Shown here piece by piece: positions 40,225 through 47,004 of a stretch of DNA of 64,000 bases; the stretch's first letter is position 1; every line of letters starts with the position of its first letter. The stretch is from Streptomyces sp. D2-8 (lineage in GTDB: Bacteria > Actinomycetota > Actinomycetes > Streptomycetales > Streptomycetaceae). The stretch lies in contig NZ_JAAHBP010000008.1 in NCBI RefSeq assembly GCF_023184515.1, positions 248,001 to 312,000 on the forward strand, written 5' to 3'. A program made the translations under genes and the position numbers. Under the pieces are notes generated by a model. It was not told the origin of the DNA. It ran no database searches and saw nothing but the letters and a program-made list of their open reading frames with translations.

Positions 40225-40240
40225 GTACGTATACACGTAC
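40225..40240. promoter_or_regulatory. 16-bp palindrome upstream of malic enzyme
   Basis: GTACGT-ATAC-ACGTAC, perfect 6-bp arms, 91 bases before the GTG start and inside a CGTACG-rich patch. Putative regulator binding site; the protein is unknown. Confidence 0.45.
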
Positions 40241-40330
40241 ACAGCACGACATGGGCCTACGCGGTGCCCGCCCACCCCTCACCAGGAGTGGCCACCCTCA
40301 AACCAATGAAGATTTAAGGGGTAAAACGAA

Positions 40331-41563
40331 GTGGCAGCGGAGATCGTCAATCCTCGCAGCGAGAGCAAGACCGGCGATACGGATCACGAGGGCAGTGCGG
40401 AGCCCCTCGACTCCTTCGACCCGGCGTTCGCGCTGCACCGCGGCGGCAAGATGGCTGTGCAGGCCACCGTGCCGGTCCGTGACAAGGACGACCTGTCCCT
40501 GGCGTACACGCCCGGCGTCGCGAAGGTGTGCAGCGCGATCGCGGAGCAGCCGGAGCTCGTGCACGACTACACGTGGAAGTCGTCGGTCGTGGCCGTCGTG
40601 ACGGACGGTACGGCTGTTCTGGGGCTCGGTGACATCGGGCCCGAGGCCTCCCTCCCGGTGATGGAGGGCAAGGCGATTCTGTTCAAGCAGTTCGGTGGCG
40701 TGGACGCGGTTCCGATCGCCCTGAACTGCACGGACGTCGACGAGATCGTCGAGACCGTGGTGCGGCTCGCGCCCTCGTTCGGCGGGGTCAACCTGGAGGA
40801 CATCTCGGCACCCCGGTGCTTCGAGGTCGAGCGGAAGCTGCAGGAGCGGCTGGACATCCCGGTCTTCCACGACGACCAGCACGGAACGGCCGTGGTGACG
40901 CTGGCCGCCCTGCGGAACGCCGCGCGGCTGAGCGGGCGGGCGCTGGGTGAGCTGCGGGCCGTCATCTCCGGCGCCGGTGCGGCCGGGGTCGCCATCGCGA
41001 AGATGCTGGTCGAGGCCGGGATCGGGGACGTCGCGGTGGCCGACCGCAAGGGTGTCGTGTCGGCGGACCGTGACGACCTCACGCAGGTGAAGCGGGAGCT
41101 GGCCGGGTTCACGAACAAGGCCGGGATCACCGGATCGCTGGAAGCGGCGCTGGACGGGGCCGATGTGTTCATCGGCGTGTCCGGTGGGACGGTTCCGGAG
41201 TCCGCGGTGGCGACGATGGCCAAGGGTGCGTTCGTTTTCGCCATGGCGAACCCGAACCCCGAGGTGCACCCCGAGGTCGCGCACAAGTACGCGGCGGTCG
41301 TCGCGACCGGGCGGTCGGACTTCCCGAACCAGATCAACAACGTGCTGGCGTTTCCGGGAATTTTCGCGGGGGCGCTGCAGGTGCGGGCCTCTCGGATCAC
41401 CGAGGGGATGAAGCTGGCTGCCGCTGAGGCGCTGGCGGCCGTGGTCGGGGACGACCTCGCTGCCGACTACGTCATCCCGTCGCCGTTCGACGAGCGGGTC
41501 GCGCCGGCGGTCACGGCCGCGGTGGCGGCTGCGGCTCGGGCCGAGGGTGTGGCTCGGCGCTGA
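40331..41563 (+). CDS. NAD(P)-dependent malic enzyme
   Basis: 410 residues, the short (MaeB-like without phosphotransacetylase) form. Motifs: LAYTPGVAKVC, the substrate/metal region VFHDDQHGTAVVTLAAL, the Rossmann loop ISGAGAAGVAIAKMLVEAGI, and MANPNPEV. It decarboxylates malate to pyruvate with NADP+ (or NAD+), supplying reducing power for lipid and polyketide synthesis. Start GTG 40331 with AAGGGG 11 bases upstream. A strong intrinsic terminator follows. The gene is in the same place in S. coelicolor (malate oxidoreductase, memory). Confidence 0.93.
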   Translation: MAAEIVNPRSESKTGDTDHEGSAEPLDSFDPAFALHRGGKMAVQATVPVRDKDDLSLAYTPGVAKVCSAIAEQPELVHDYTWKSSVVAVVTDGTAVLGLGDIGPEASLPVMEGKAILFKQFGGVDAVPIALNCTDVDEIVETVVRLAPSFGGVNLEDISAPRCFEVERKLQERLDIPVFHDDQHGTAVVTLAALRNAARLSGRALGELRAVISGAGAAGVAIAKMLVEAGIGDVAVADRKGVVSADRDDLTQVKRELAGFTNKAGITGSLEAALDGADVFIGVSGGTVPESAVATMAKGAFVFAMANPNPEVHPEVAHKYAAVVATGRSDFPNQINNVLAFPGIFAGALQVRASRITEGMKLAAAEALAAVVGDDLAADYVIPSPFDERVAPAVTAAVAAAARAEGVARR

Positions 41564-41573
41564 CGTCGGTGAG

Positions 41574-41613
41574 TGGCCCCGTCCCGGGATCGGGCGGGGC
41601 CATTTTTCTTTTT
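41574..41613 (+). terminator. Intrinsic terminator of the malic enzyme gene
   Basis: TGGCCCCG ... CGGGGCCA stem (41574-41602) followed by TTTTTCTTTTT, one of the few classical T-tailed terminators in the window. Confidence 0.92.
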
Positions 41614-41799
41614 GCGTTGGCGTGCGGCTGTTCGGGTGGTGTCGCCGGTGCCTCCGACGGTGGGGGTGTTGTGCGCCTGCGGGTGCCTTGGGGCGGGACG
41701 CCGGGCTGCCCCAGCAACACGTCGCGCACCTGGCAAGAGGGCATGTCTCACAGGGGCGGATGGTTCCTTCGGTCCCTCGCGGAACCTATCGTCAAGGTC

Positions 41800-42765
41800 A
41801 TGTTCGCTGTCTACGCCGCCCGAATCGACCGCGACCAGCCGCTGTCCGGCCTGGAGTTGGGAGAGCGTCCGGCTCCCGAGGCCCGTCCCGGCTGGAGTAC
41901 CGTCACGGTCAAGGCCGCCTCCCTCAACCACCATGACCTCTGGTCCCTGCGTGGCGTGGGCCTCGCAGAGGACAAGCTGCCGATGATCCTCGGCTGTGAC
42001 GCCGCCGGTGTCGACGAGGACGGCAACGAGGTCGTCCTGCACTCCGTGATCGGACAGAGCGGGCACGGGGTCGGCCCGAAGGAACCCCGTTCCATCCTCA
42101 CGGAGCGCTACCAGGGCACCTTCGCCGAGCAGGTCTCCGTGCCGACCTGGAACATCCTGCCCAAGCCCAGGGAGCTCTCCTTCGCGGAGGCCGCCTGTCT
42201 GCCCACGGCATGGCTGACCGCGTACCGGATGCTGTTCACCAACGCGGGTGTCCGCCCCGGTGACTCCGTGCTGGTGCAGGGCGCCGGCGGTGGGGTCGCC
42301 ACGGCCGCCATCGTGCTGGGCAAGGCCGCCGGGCTCCGGGTCTTCGCCACCAGCCGGGACGAGGCCAAGCGGAAGCGGGCCCTGGAGCTCGGGGCCGTCG
42401 AGGCGCTGGAGTCCGGGGCGCGGCTGCCGCAGCGGGTCGACGCCGTGATCGAGACCGTCGGTGCCGCCACCTGGTCGCATTCCGTGAAGTCGCTGAAGCC
42501 CGGCGGCACGCTGGTCATCTCCGGGGCCACCAGTGGCGACCGCCCCTCGCACGCCGAGCTGACCCGGATCTTCTTCCTCGAGCTCAAGGTCGTCGGGTCC
42601 ACGATGGGCACCAAGGACGAGCTGGAGGACCTGCTCGCGTTCTGTGCCACCACCGGCGTGCGGCCCGTCATCGACGAGGTCATGCCGATGGACCGGGCGC
42701 GAGAGGGCTTCGAACGGCTGGCCTCGGGTGAGCAGTTCGGGAAGGTCGTGCTGACGAATCCCTGA
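41800..42765 (+). CDS. MDR-family quinone oxidoreductase / zinc-type alcohol dehydrogenase
   Basis: 321 residues. N-terminal GroES-like domain (ASLNHHDLWSLRGVG, MILGCDAAGV) and Rossmann domain with VLVQGAGGGVATAAIVLGKA; GGTLVISGATSG and a C-terminal GKVVLTNP. The cysteine cluster of the structural zinc is absent, so it is nearer to quinone oxidoreductases than to zinc alcohol dehydrogenases. Start ATG 41800 (MFAVYAARI); AAGG lies close before it. Substrate unknown. Confidence 0.88.
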   Translation: MFAVYAARIDRDQPLSGLELGERPAPEARPGWSTVTVKAASLNHHDLWSLRGVGLAEDKLPMILGCDAAGVDEDGNEVVLHSVIGQSGHGVGPKEPRSILTERYQGTFAEQVSVPTWNILPKPRELSFAEAACLPTAWLTAYRMLFTNAGVRPGDSVLVQGAGGGVATAAIVLGKAAGLRVFATSRDEAKRKRALELGAVEALESGARLPQRVDAVIETVGAATWSHSVKSLKPGGTLVISGATSGDRPSHAELTRIFFLELKVVGSTMGTKDELEDLLAFCATTGVRPVIDEVMPMDRAREGFERLASGEQFGKVVLTNP

Positions 42766-42820
42766 GTCCCCTGGAGGGTGCGTCGACGGTCGGTCCGGTG
42801 CGGGCCGGCCGTTTTCGTAT

Positions 42821-42836
42821 GTCAACTGTGGTTGAC
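42821..42836. promoter_or_regulatory. Twin operator 1 of the HTH/Clp-N operon
   Basis: GTCAAC-TGTG-GTTGAC, perfect 6-bp arms. It is the upstream member of a pair with identical arms, 27 bases apart start to start. Confidence 0.75.
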
Positions 42837-42847
42837 GCGGGCGGAGC

Positions 42848-42863
42848 GTCAACGTAGGTTGAC
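42848..42863. promoter_or_regulatory. Twin operator 2 of the HTH/Clp-N operon
   Basis: GTCAAC-GTAG-GTTGAC, perfect 6-bp arms, ending three bases before the ATG of the HTH gene. It covers the place of a ribosome site, so the transcript may be leaderless or the site may act on DNA only. Confidence 0.75.
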
Positions 42864-42866
42864 ATC

Positions 42867-43076
42867 ATGACCGAAGCGACCGATCTGGCCGAGCGTGCCG
42901 GTGACCGTGATCCACGGGTTGGCCTACGGGCCGTCGCCGCGCTGCGTCGGCTGCTGGAGCAGTTGGAAGCCGTACAGGTGCGCAATGCGCGCAACCAAAG
43001 CTGGTCGTGGCAGGAGATCGCCACCGAACTCGGTGTGAGCAGGCAGGCCGTGCACAAGAAGTACGGGAGGCATTGA
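42867..43076 (+). CDS. Small helix-turn-helix protein coupled to a Clp-N protein
   Basis: 69 residues: a helical N-terminal half (RVGLRAVAALRRLLEQLEAV) and a C-terminal HTH, WSWQEIATELGVSRQAVHKK, ending right after the recognition helix. No effector domain. The stop overlaps the start of the next gene (TGATG). Two perfect GTCAAC-N4-GTTGAC palindromes lie directly upstream, the second almost touching the ATG, so it very probably regulates itself. Similar HTH/Clp-N pairs occur in other Streptomyces (memory), but I know of no described function. Confidence 0.85.
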   Translation: MTEATDLAERAGDRDPRVGLRAVAALRRLLEQLEAVQVRNARNQSWSWQEIATELGVSRQAVHKKYGRH

Positions 43077-43642
43077 TGTTCGAGCGGTTCACGAAGGACG
43101 CCCGGGACGTGGTGAAGAGTGCGTACGCGTATGTGGAGGGTGGTGGGGGCGGGCATGTGGAGCCGGAGCATCTGCTGCTGGCGCTGCTCGACCGGGAGGG
43201 CAGCCGTGGCTCCTTCGCGCTCGCCGCTGTCGGGCTCGGTGAGCGGCGGGAGTCCGTGCGGGAGGCGCTGCGTGAGGCGCGGCGGCGGGCCGGCCTGACG
43301 CAGGCCGAGGCCGATGCGCTCGCCGGGCTGGGGATCGATGTGGAGGAGATCGTCGCCCGGGTGGAGGAGGTGCACGGGGTCGGCGCCCTGGCCGGCGACC
43401 GGAAGGACAAGCGGTGGTGGTCGGGGCGTTCCTCCTTCGGGCGGGGGGCCAAGGACGTGCTGGAGCGCTCCTTGCGGGTCGCTCTCGCCCAGCGGGACCG
43501 GCACATCGGGGACGAGCACATCCTGCTGGCCCTCACCACGTGCCCCGGAGTGCCGGCCGAGGTCCTGGCCGACCACGGGGTGACGTACGCGTCCCTGGTG
43601 CGGGTGCTGTACGGCAGTGGTGGCGAGGCCAAGGCCGGCTGA
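43076..43642 (+). CDS. Stand-alone Clp N-terminal-domain protein
   Basis: 188 residues with two Clp-N (R) repeats: FERFTKDARDVVKSAYAYVE ... EPEHLLLALLDREGS, and FGRGAKDVLERSLRVALAQR ... HIGDEHILLALTTCPG. No AAA+ domain follows. In ClpA/ClpC these repeats bind substrates and adaptors (ClpS, McsB), so a free copy could act as adaptor or as anti-adaptor for ClpC. GGGAGG precedes the ATG. It is translationally coupled to the small HTH gene. Confidence 0.87.
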   Translation: MFERFTKDARDVVKSAYAYVEGGGGGHVEPEHLLLALLDREGSRGSFALAAVGLGERRESVREALREARRRAGLTQAEADALAGLGIDVEEIVARVEEVHGVGALAGDRKDKRWWSGRSSFGRGAKDVLERSLRVALAQRDRHIGDEHILLALTTCPGVPAEVLADHGVTYASLVRVLYGSGGEAKAG

Positions 43643-43677
43643 CGTGCCTGAACCTCGGCGCTGCCCGCTGTGGGCGC

Positions 43678-44745
43678 CTACTTCCTCTGGCTGCGCAGGA
43701 GGGCTCCTATGTGGGCCGCCGCCGTCGACAGGTGACGGCGGGCGTCGCGCAGTTGGTCGGGGGTGACCCCGTGGTCGCGGGCCGCGTCGCGGATGTCGTC
43801 CCGGAAACGGTCGAGCAGGCGGTCCAGGTCGCGGGCGGGGTCGCCGGTGGAGTCCGTGGCGTCCTCGTGGGCCCAGGCCGGTTCGTAGGCGGCGGGGAAG
43901 TCCTCCGAGGGCTGTGAGTGCGTCGGCTCCGCGGCCGGCTTGCCGGCGCCGGTCCAGTCGAAGCCGAGGTCCTTGCCGAAGTCCTTGCCGTAGTCCTTTC
44001 CGAACTCGCCCACCTCCTTGACCAGTTCGCTCAGGCCCTCGCGCAGACCCGTCGGCCAGTCGCCGCGGGCGAAGTGGTCCTGCACCTGCTCCTGGACGCG
44101 GCGGGTGATGCGCTGCACCTGCTCCTGGGCCTGGGCCCGGGCATGCTCCTGGGCCTCCTTCGCCTGGCGGCGGGCGCGCTGGGCGTCCTCGCGGGCGCGG
44201 CGGCTCTCGTCCTTGGCGCGCCGGGCCTGCTCCTTCCACTCCTGCCGGGCACGGCGCATCTCCTCCTTGGCGATGCGCCACGTCTCCTTGTCGCCGTACT
44301 GCGAGAAGTCGCCGTAGGGGGCGCCCGCAGCGCCGTCGGTCCCGGTGCCGGTGTCCTGGCGGGCCTCGGTCGCCGCGGCGCGCATCTCGCGGCGCAGGTC
44401 GCCGGCGGCTCCGCGCACGTCGGCCCGGATCTCCGCGGCCAGTTCCGCGACCGACTCCCGGATCTCCAGTTCCAGGTCGGCCAGCTCGCCGCTGCGGTCG
44501 GCCAGCTCGGCGCGGCCCGCGTCCGTGATCGAGTAGACCTTGCGGCCGCCCTCGGTGGTGTGGGTGACCAGGCCCTCGGCCTCCAGCTTGGCCAGGCGCG
44601 GGTAGACCGTGCCCGCCGACGGTGCGTACAGCCCCTGGAAGCGCTCCTCGAGGAGACGAATCACCTCGTAGCCGTGGCGGGGGGCCTCGTCCAGCAGCTT
44701 CAGCAGGTAGAGGCGGAGGCGGCCGTGGGCGAAGACGGGAGGCAT
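43678..44745 (-). CDS. PadR-family regulator with long coiled-coil C-terminus
   Basis: 355 residues, about twice the usual PadR length. The winged helix is in the first 80 residues (RHGYEVIRLLEERFQGLYAP, SAGTVYPRLAKLEAEGLVTH). Residues about 150-240 are an Arg/Glu/Ala/Gln-rich helix (REDAQRARRQAKEAQEHARA) likely to form a coiled coil, then a Gly/Lys-Asp region and a C-terminal helical part (DPARDLDRLLDRFRDDIRDA). It begins one base after the DUF4097 gene ends, so they share an operon. The long tail may report on a membrane or protein signal. Confidence 0.9.
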   Translation of the reverse strand: MPPVFAHGRLRLYLLKLLDEAPRHGYEVIRLLEERFQGLYAPSAGTVYPRLAKLEAEGLVTHTTEGGRKVYSITDAGRAELADRSGELADLELEIRESVAELAAEIRADVRGAAGDLRREMRAAATEARQDTGTGTDGAAGAPYGDFSQYGDKETWRIAKEEMRRARQEWKEQARRAKDESRRAREDAQRARRQAKEAQEHARAQAQEQVQRITRRVQEQVQDHFARGDWPTGLREGLSELVKEVGEFGKDYGKDFGKDLGFDWTGAGKPAAEPTHSQPSEDFPAAYEPAWAHEDATDSTGDPARDLDRLLDRFRDDIRDAARDHGVTPDQLRDARRHLSTAAAHIGALLRSQRK

Positions 44746-44746
44746 G

Positions 44747-45718
44747 TCAGAGCACCTTCTTGTCGGTCGTGCCGTCGGCCGGGGCGGTGGTGGGGTCTTC
44801 GCCCGGGCCGGAGACGGAATTGTCTCCCGAGCCGTCCTGAGGGCCGCCGGCCGGGGCTGCCGCCGCGCCGCTGCTGCCGGGCCGGGGGTCCCCCGGCTCG
44901 TCGTGATCGTCCTCCCCGGCCGGGCGGCGCAGCAGGGCGATCGAGCCGGAGACGGTGGTGGCCCGCAGTTTGCCGGTGCCCGCGCCGAGGCGGCCCGTGA
45001 TCTTGTGGGCTCCCCACTGGCCGTGCACCCGCAGGCCGTCGAAGGCGTTGGAGACGGAGCCGCTCGCCGTGTTCGCCTCGACGTCCGCGTCCGCCGGGTA
45101 CGGCAGCCGGATCGCGATCTCGCCCGAGACGCTGGTCAGCCGGACGTCCGTCGGGCCGTTCGGGTCGAGGTCGACGATCATCGAGCCGCTGACCGATTCC
45201 GCCCGCACGGAGGGGCCGGAGCCCTCGACCACCGTGAGATCACCGGAGACCGAGTTGAACCGGAGGTCGCCGGTCACGTCCTGGGCCTCCAGATTGCCGG
45301 AGACCGTCTCGGCGCGGACCGGGCCGGACAGGCCCACGAGCGTCGTGTCGCCGGTGACGCCCTTCGTCACCGAAGGGCCCCGGATCCCGGAGATCACGGC
45401 GGCCGCGCCCACCACGCCGACCTCCACGCGGGTGCCGGCCGGGACGGCCAGGGAGACCACCGCGCTGCGGCGCCAGCCCTTGCGGTCCAGCCACTTGAGG
45501 AAGCCCTTCCAGGGCAGGTCCTCGTAGGCCACCGTCAGAACGCCGTCCTCTTGGGTCACCACCAGGGGCGGCCCCTCGATCTCGGAGATCTCCAGGCGGG
45601 CGGAATCTTCGTCCGTGCCCACCACGTTCACCGTTCCGTTGACGAGACGCACGTGCAGATCGCTCACGGGCTCGTCGAAGGTGAGCTTCCTCGGTTCCGT
45701 GACGGACCACTCGGACAT
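44747..45718 (-). CDS. DUF4097-family beta-helix protein
   Basis: 323 residues. Regular 20-25-residue repeats rich in VSGDL/TVSGN-type turns (ETVSGNLEAQDVTGDLRFNS, SVSGDLTVVEGSG, ESVSGSMIVDL) predict a right-handed beta helix (adhesin-like). The C-terminal 60 residues are disordered (Gly/Pro/Asp/Ser). No signal peptide, so cytoplasmic, which is usual for PadR-linked DUF4097 proteins. Start ATG 45718 with GGGGAGG. The promoter region shows CGATATATCG, probably a PadR operator. Function unknown. Confidence 0.88.
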   Translation of the reverse strand: MSEWSVTEPRKLTFDEPVSDLHVRLVNGTVNVVGTDEDSARLEISEIEGPPLVVTQEDGVLTVAYEDLPWKGFLKWLDRKGWRRSAVVSLAVPAGTRVEVGVVGAAAVISGIRGPSVTKGVTGDTTLVGLSGPVRAETVSGNLEAQDVTGDLRFNSVSGDLTVVEGSGPSVRAESVSGSMIVDLDPNGPTDVRLTSVSGEIAIRLPYPADADVEANTASGSVSNAFDGLRVHGQWGAHKITGRLGAGTGKLRATTVSGSIALLRRPAGEDDHDEPGDPRPGSSGAAAAPAGGPQDGSGDNSVSGPGEDPTTAPADGTTDKKVL

Positions 45719-45768
45719 GGTGCAGACCTCCCCGATTCGACGCGCCATATCGCGTCCTCTCGTATTCA

Positions 45769-45778
45769 CGATATATCG
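45769..45778. promoter_or_regulatory. AT-rich palindrome before DUF4097/PadR operon
   Basis: CGATATATCG (extending to CACGATATATCGCG), with a further CATATCGCG at 45745-45753. Position and AT-richness suit a PadR binding site overlapping the promoter; inferred. Confidence 0.5.
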
Positions 45779-45866
45779 CGGTCGGGGAAAGTCAAGACAC
45801 CCGTTCTGGGGATGGCTGGGCGGTCAGAAGTGCTCAAAGTGTGACGATTCGCCCTACCGTGTGAGC

Positions 45867-46697
45867 ATGCCGACGGAAGCTGCCCGCACCGGTCCCGCGC
45901 CTGGGGCGCTACTGCTGTGCCGGGCCGCGCCCGCGTCGGTCGCCCCGGTCGCCCACCTGCTGCGCGAACCGATGCAGCTCACGCGCGCGGGCGACGCATG
46001 GAGCGTTCTCGTGCCCGAGGGCGGGCCCTGGCGGGACGCCGCCGAGTCCGTCGACCGTGTGGTCACCGGCTGGGCCACAGCCCTCGCCGTCGGCGCGCCC
46101 TGGCCCGTCCTCGCCCTGTGGTGGGACACCGACCACGCGGGATTCACGCTCGCGTCCGGCTTCCGCCGCCCGGTCGGCTTCGTATGGCTCGCGAGCGGCG
46201 TCCCGGCGGGGGAGGGCGAGGCGATGCGTACCTTCGCCGCCCGCATGGGCCTCGACCCCGTCCTGGACGTCCAGGCCCTGGACCGCCTGGCGAAGCCGGA
46301 CTCCGCGGCCGACGCCCGCGCCCGTCTGCGCGGCCTGCTCGCGGTCCTCGCGCGCGCGGGTGTCTCCCTGCCCGCCGAACTCGCCCCCGGCGAACCCGCC
46401 CACCGCCTCCGGGAGGTCGCCGCCCGCCGGCCCGACAGCCTGCCCGTCGAGTGGCCGGGCCGGCGCGAGGCGGTCGCGGAACGCGACACCGTCGCCCACA
46501 GCCGCCTCGGCCCGTGGATGCCCTGGACCGGCGGGCCCAGAGCCCGTGCCCTGGCCTTGGCGCAGGTGGCGGCGGGCCTGCCGCTCCTGGTCCGGGGCCT
46601 GCGGCGGCGGGGCGGCGGCTGGGCCATTGCCGGAGCCCTGCTCCTCGCGCACGGCGCGCTGGGCCTGACGTACGACTTCACACACCCACGCGACTGA
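45867..46697 (+). CDS. Hypothetical protein with C-terminal membrane helix
   Basis: 276 residues. No family recognised. The sequence is Trp/Pro-rich in the middle (GPWRDAAESVDRVVTGWATA; PWPVLALWWDTDHAGFTLAS), with an Arg/Ala region and one hydrophobic stretch at the very end (GGWAIAGALLLAHGALGLTY). Codon usage is fully genome-like. Start ATG 45867 follows GTGTGAGC with no strong ribosome site. It is divergent from DUF4097/PadR. Confidence 0.7.
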   Translation: MPTEAARTGPAPGALLLCRAAPASVAPVAHLLREPMQLTRAGDAWSVLVPEGGPWRDAAESVDRVVTGWATALAVGAPWPVLALWWDTDHAGFTLASGFRRPVGFVWLASGVPAGEGEAMRTFAARMGLDPVLDVQALDRLAKPDSAADARARLRGLLAVLARAGVSLPAELAPGEPAHRLREVAARRPDSLPVEWPGRREAVAERDTVAHSRLGPWMPWTGGPRARALALAQVAAGLPLLVRGLRRRGGGWAIAGALLLAHGALGLTYDFTHPRD

Positions 46698-46737
46698 CGC
46701 GTCCCACGCGTCTGACCGCCCGGCGGTGACGGGTCTC

Positions 46738-46917
46738 CTACTCGTCGTCCTCGTCGTCCAGCCGCGCCAGCCACGTCGCCAGCCGCTCCACCGGCACTTC
46801 GAAGTCAGGGTTGAGATCGACGAACGTCCGCAGCTGCTCGGCGAGCCACTCGAAGGTGACTTCCTCCTCGCCGCGCCGCTTCTCCAGTTCCTCGATGCCA
46901 CGGTCCGTGAAGTACAT
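46738..46917 (-). CDS. Small conserved acidic protein (DUF6104-like)
   Basis: 59 residues: MYFTDRGIEELEKRRGEEEV, then FEWLAEQLRTFVDLNPDFEV and a very acidic end (ARLDDEDDE). Short proteins starting MYFTDRGIEELE are common and conserved in actinobacteria, function unknown. Located downstream of kgd on the same strand, separated by a strong hairpin (46946-46980), so probably transcribed separately. Confidence 0.85.
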   Translation of the reverse strand: MYFTDRGIEELEKRRGEEEVTFEWLAEQLRTFVDLNPDFEVPVERLATWLARLDDEDDE

Positions 46918-46945
46918 GCCCCCAAGGATATGTGCGCGCAAACGG

Positions 46946-46980
46946 CCGGGCCGCACCCCCGAAGCGGGGATGCGGCCCGG
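46946..46980 (-). terminator. Terminator of kgd
   Basis: CCGGGCCGCA / TGCGGCCCGG 10-bp stem with an inner CCCC/GGGG pair, 25 bases after the kgd stop. No T-run. Confidence 0.8.
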
Positions 46981-47004
46981 GCACGCGGGACACGCGAGGG
47001 CGGT

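Larger units (their letters stand above)
39704..40330. other. Long divergent promoter region, ABC transporter / malic enzyme
   Basis: 626 bases without a gene. Near the transporter side it has short GCCGATGGG-type repeats and a 7-bp hairpin (39781-39797). The centre (39900-40130) is AT-richer than the genome average. Near malic enzyme it has alternating CGTACG sequence with a 16-bp palindrome (40225-40240). No small gene with convincing codon bias is seen. Confidence 0.6.

Noticed and set aside
41800..42765. Longer start for the MDR reductase (from about 41569)
   Set aside because: The extra 77 codons cover the malic enzyme terminator and its T-run, which cannot be coding.
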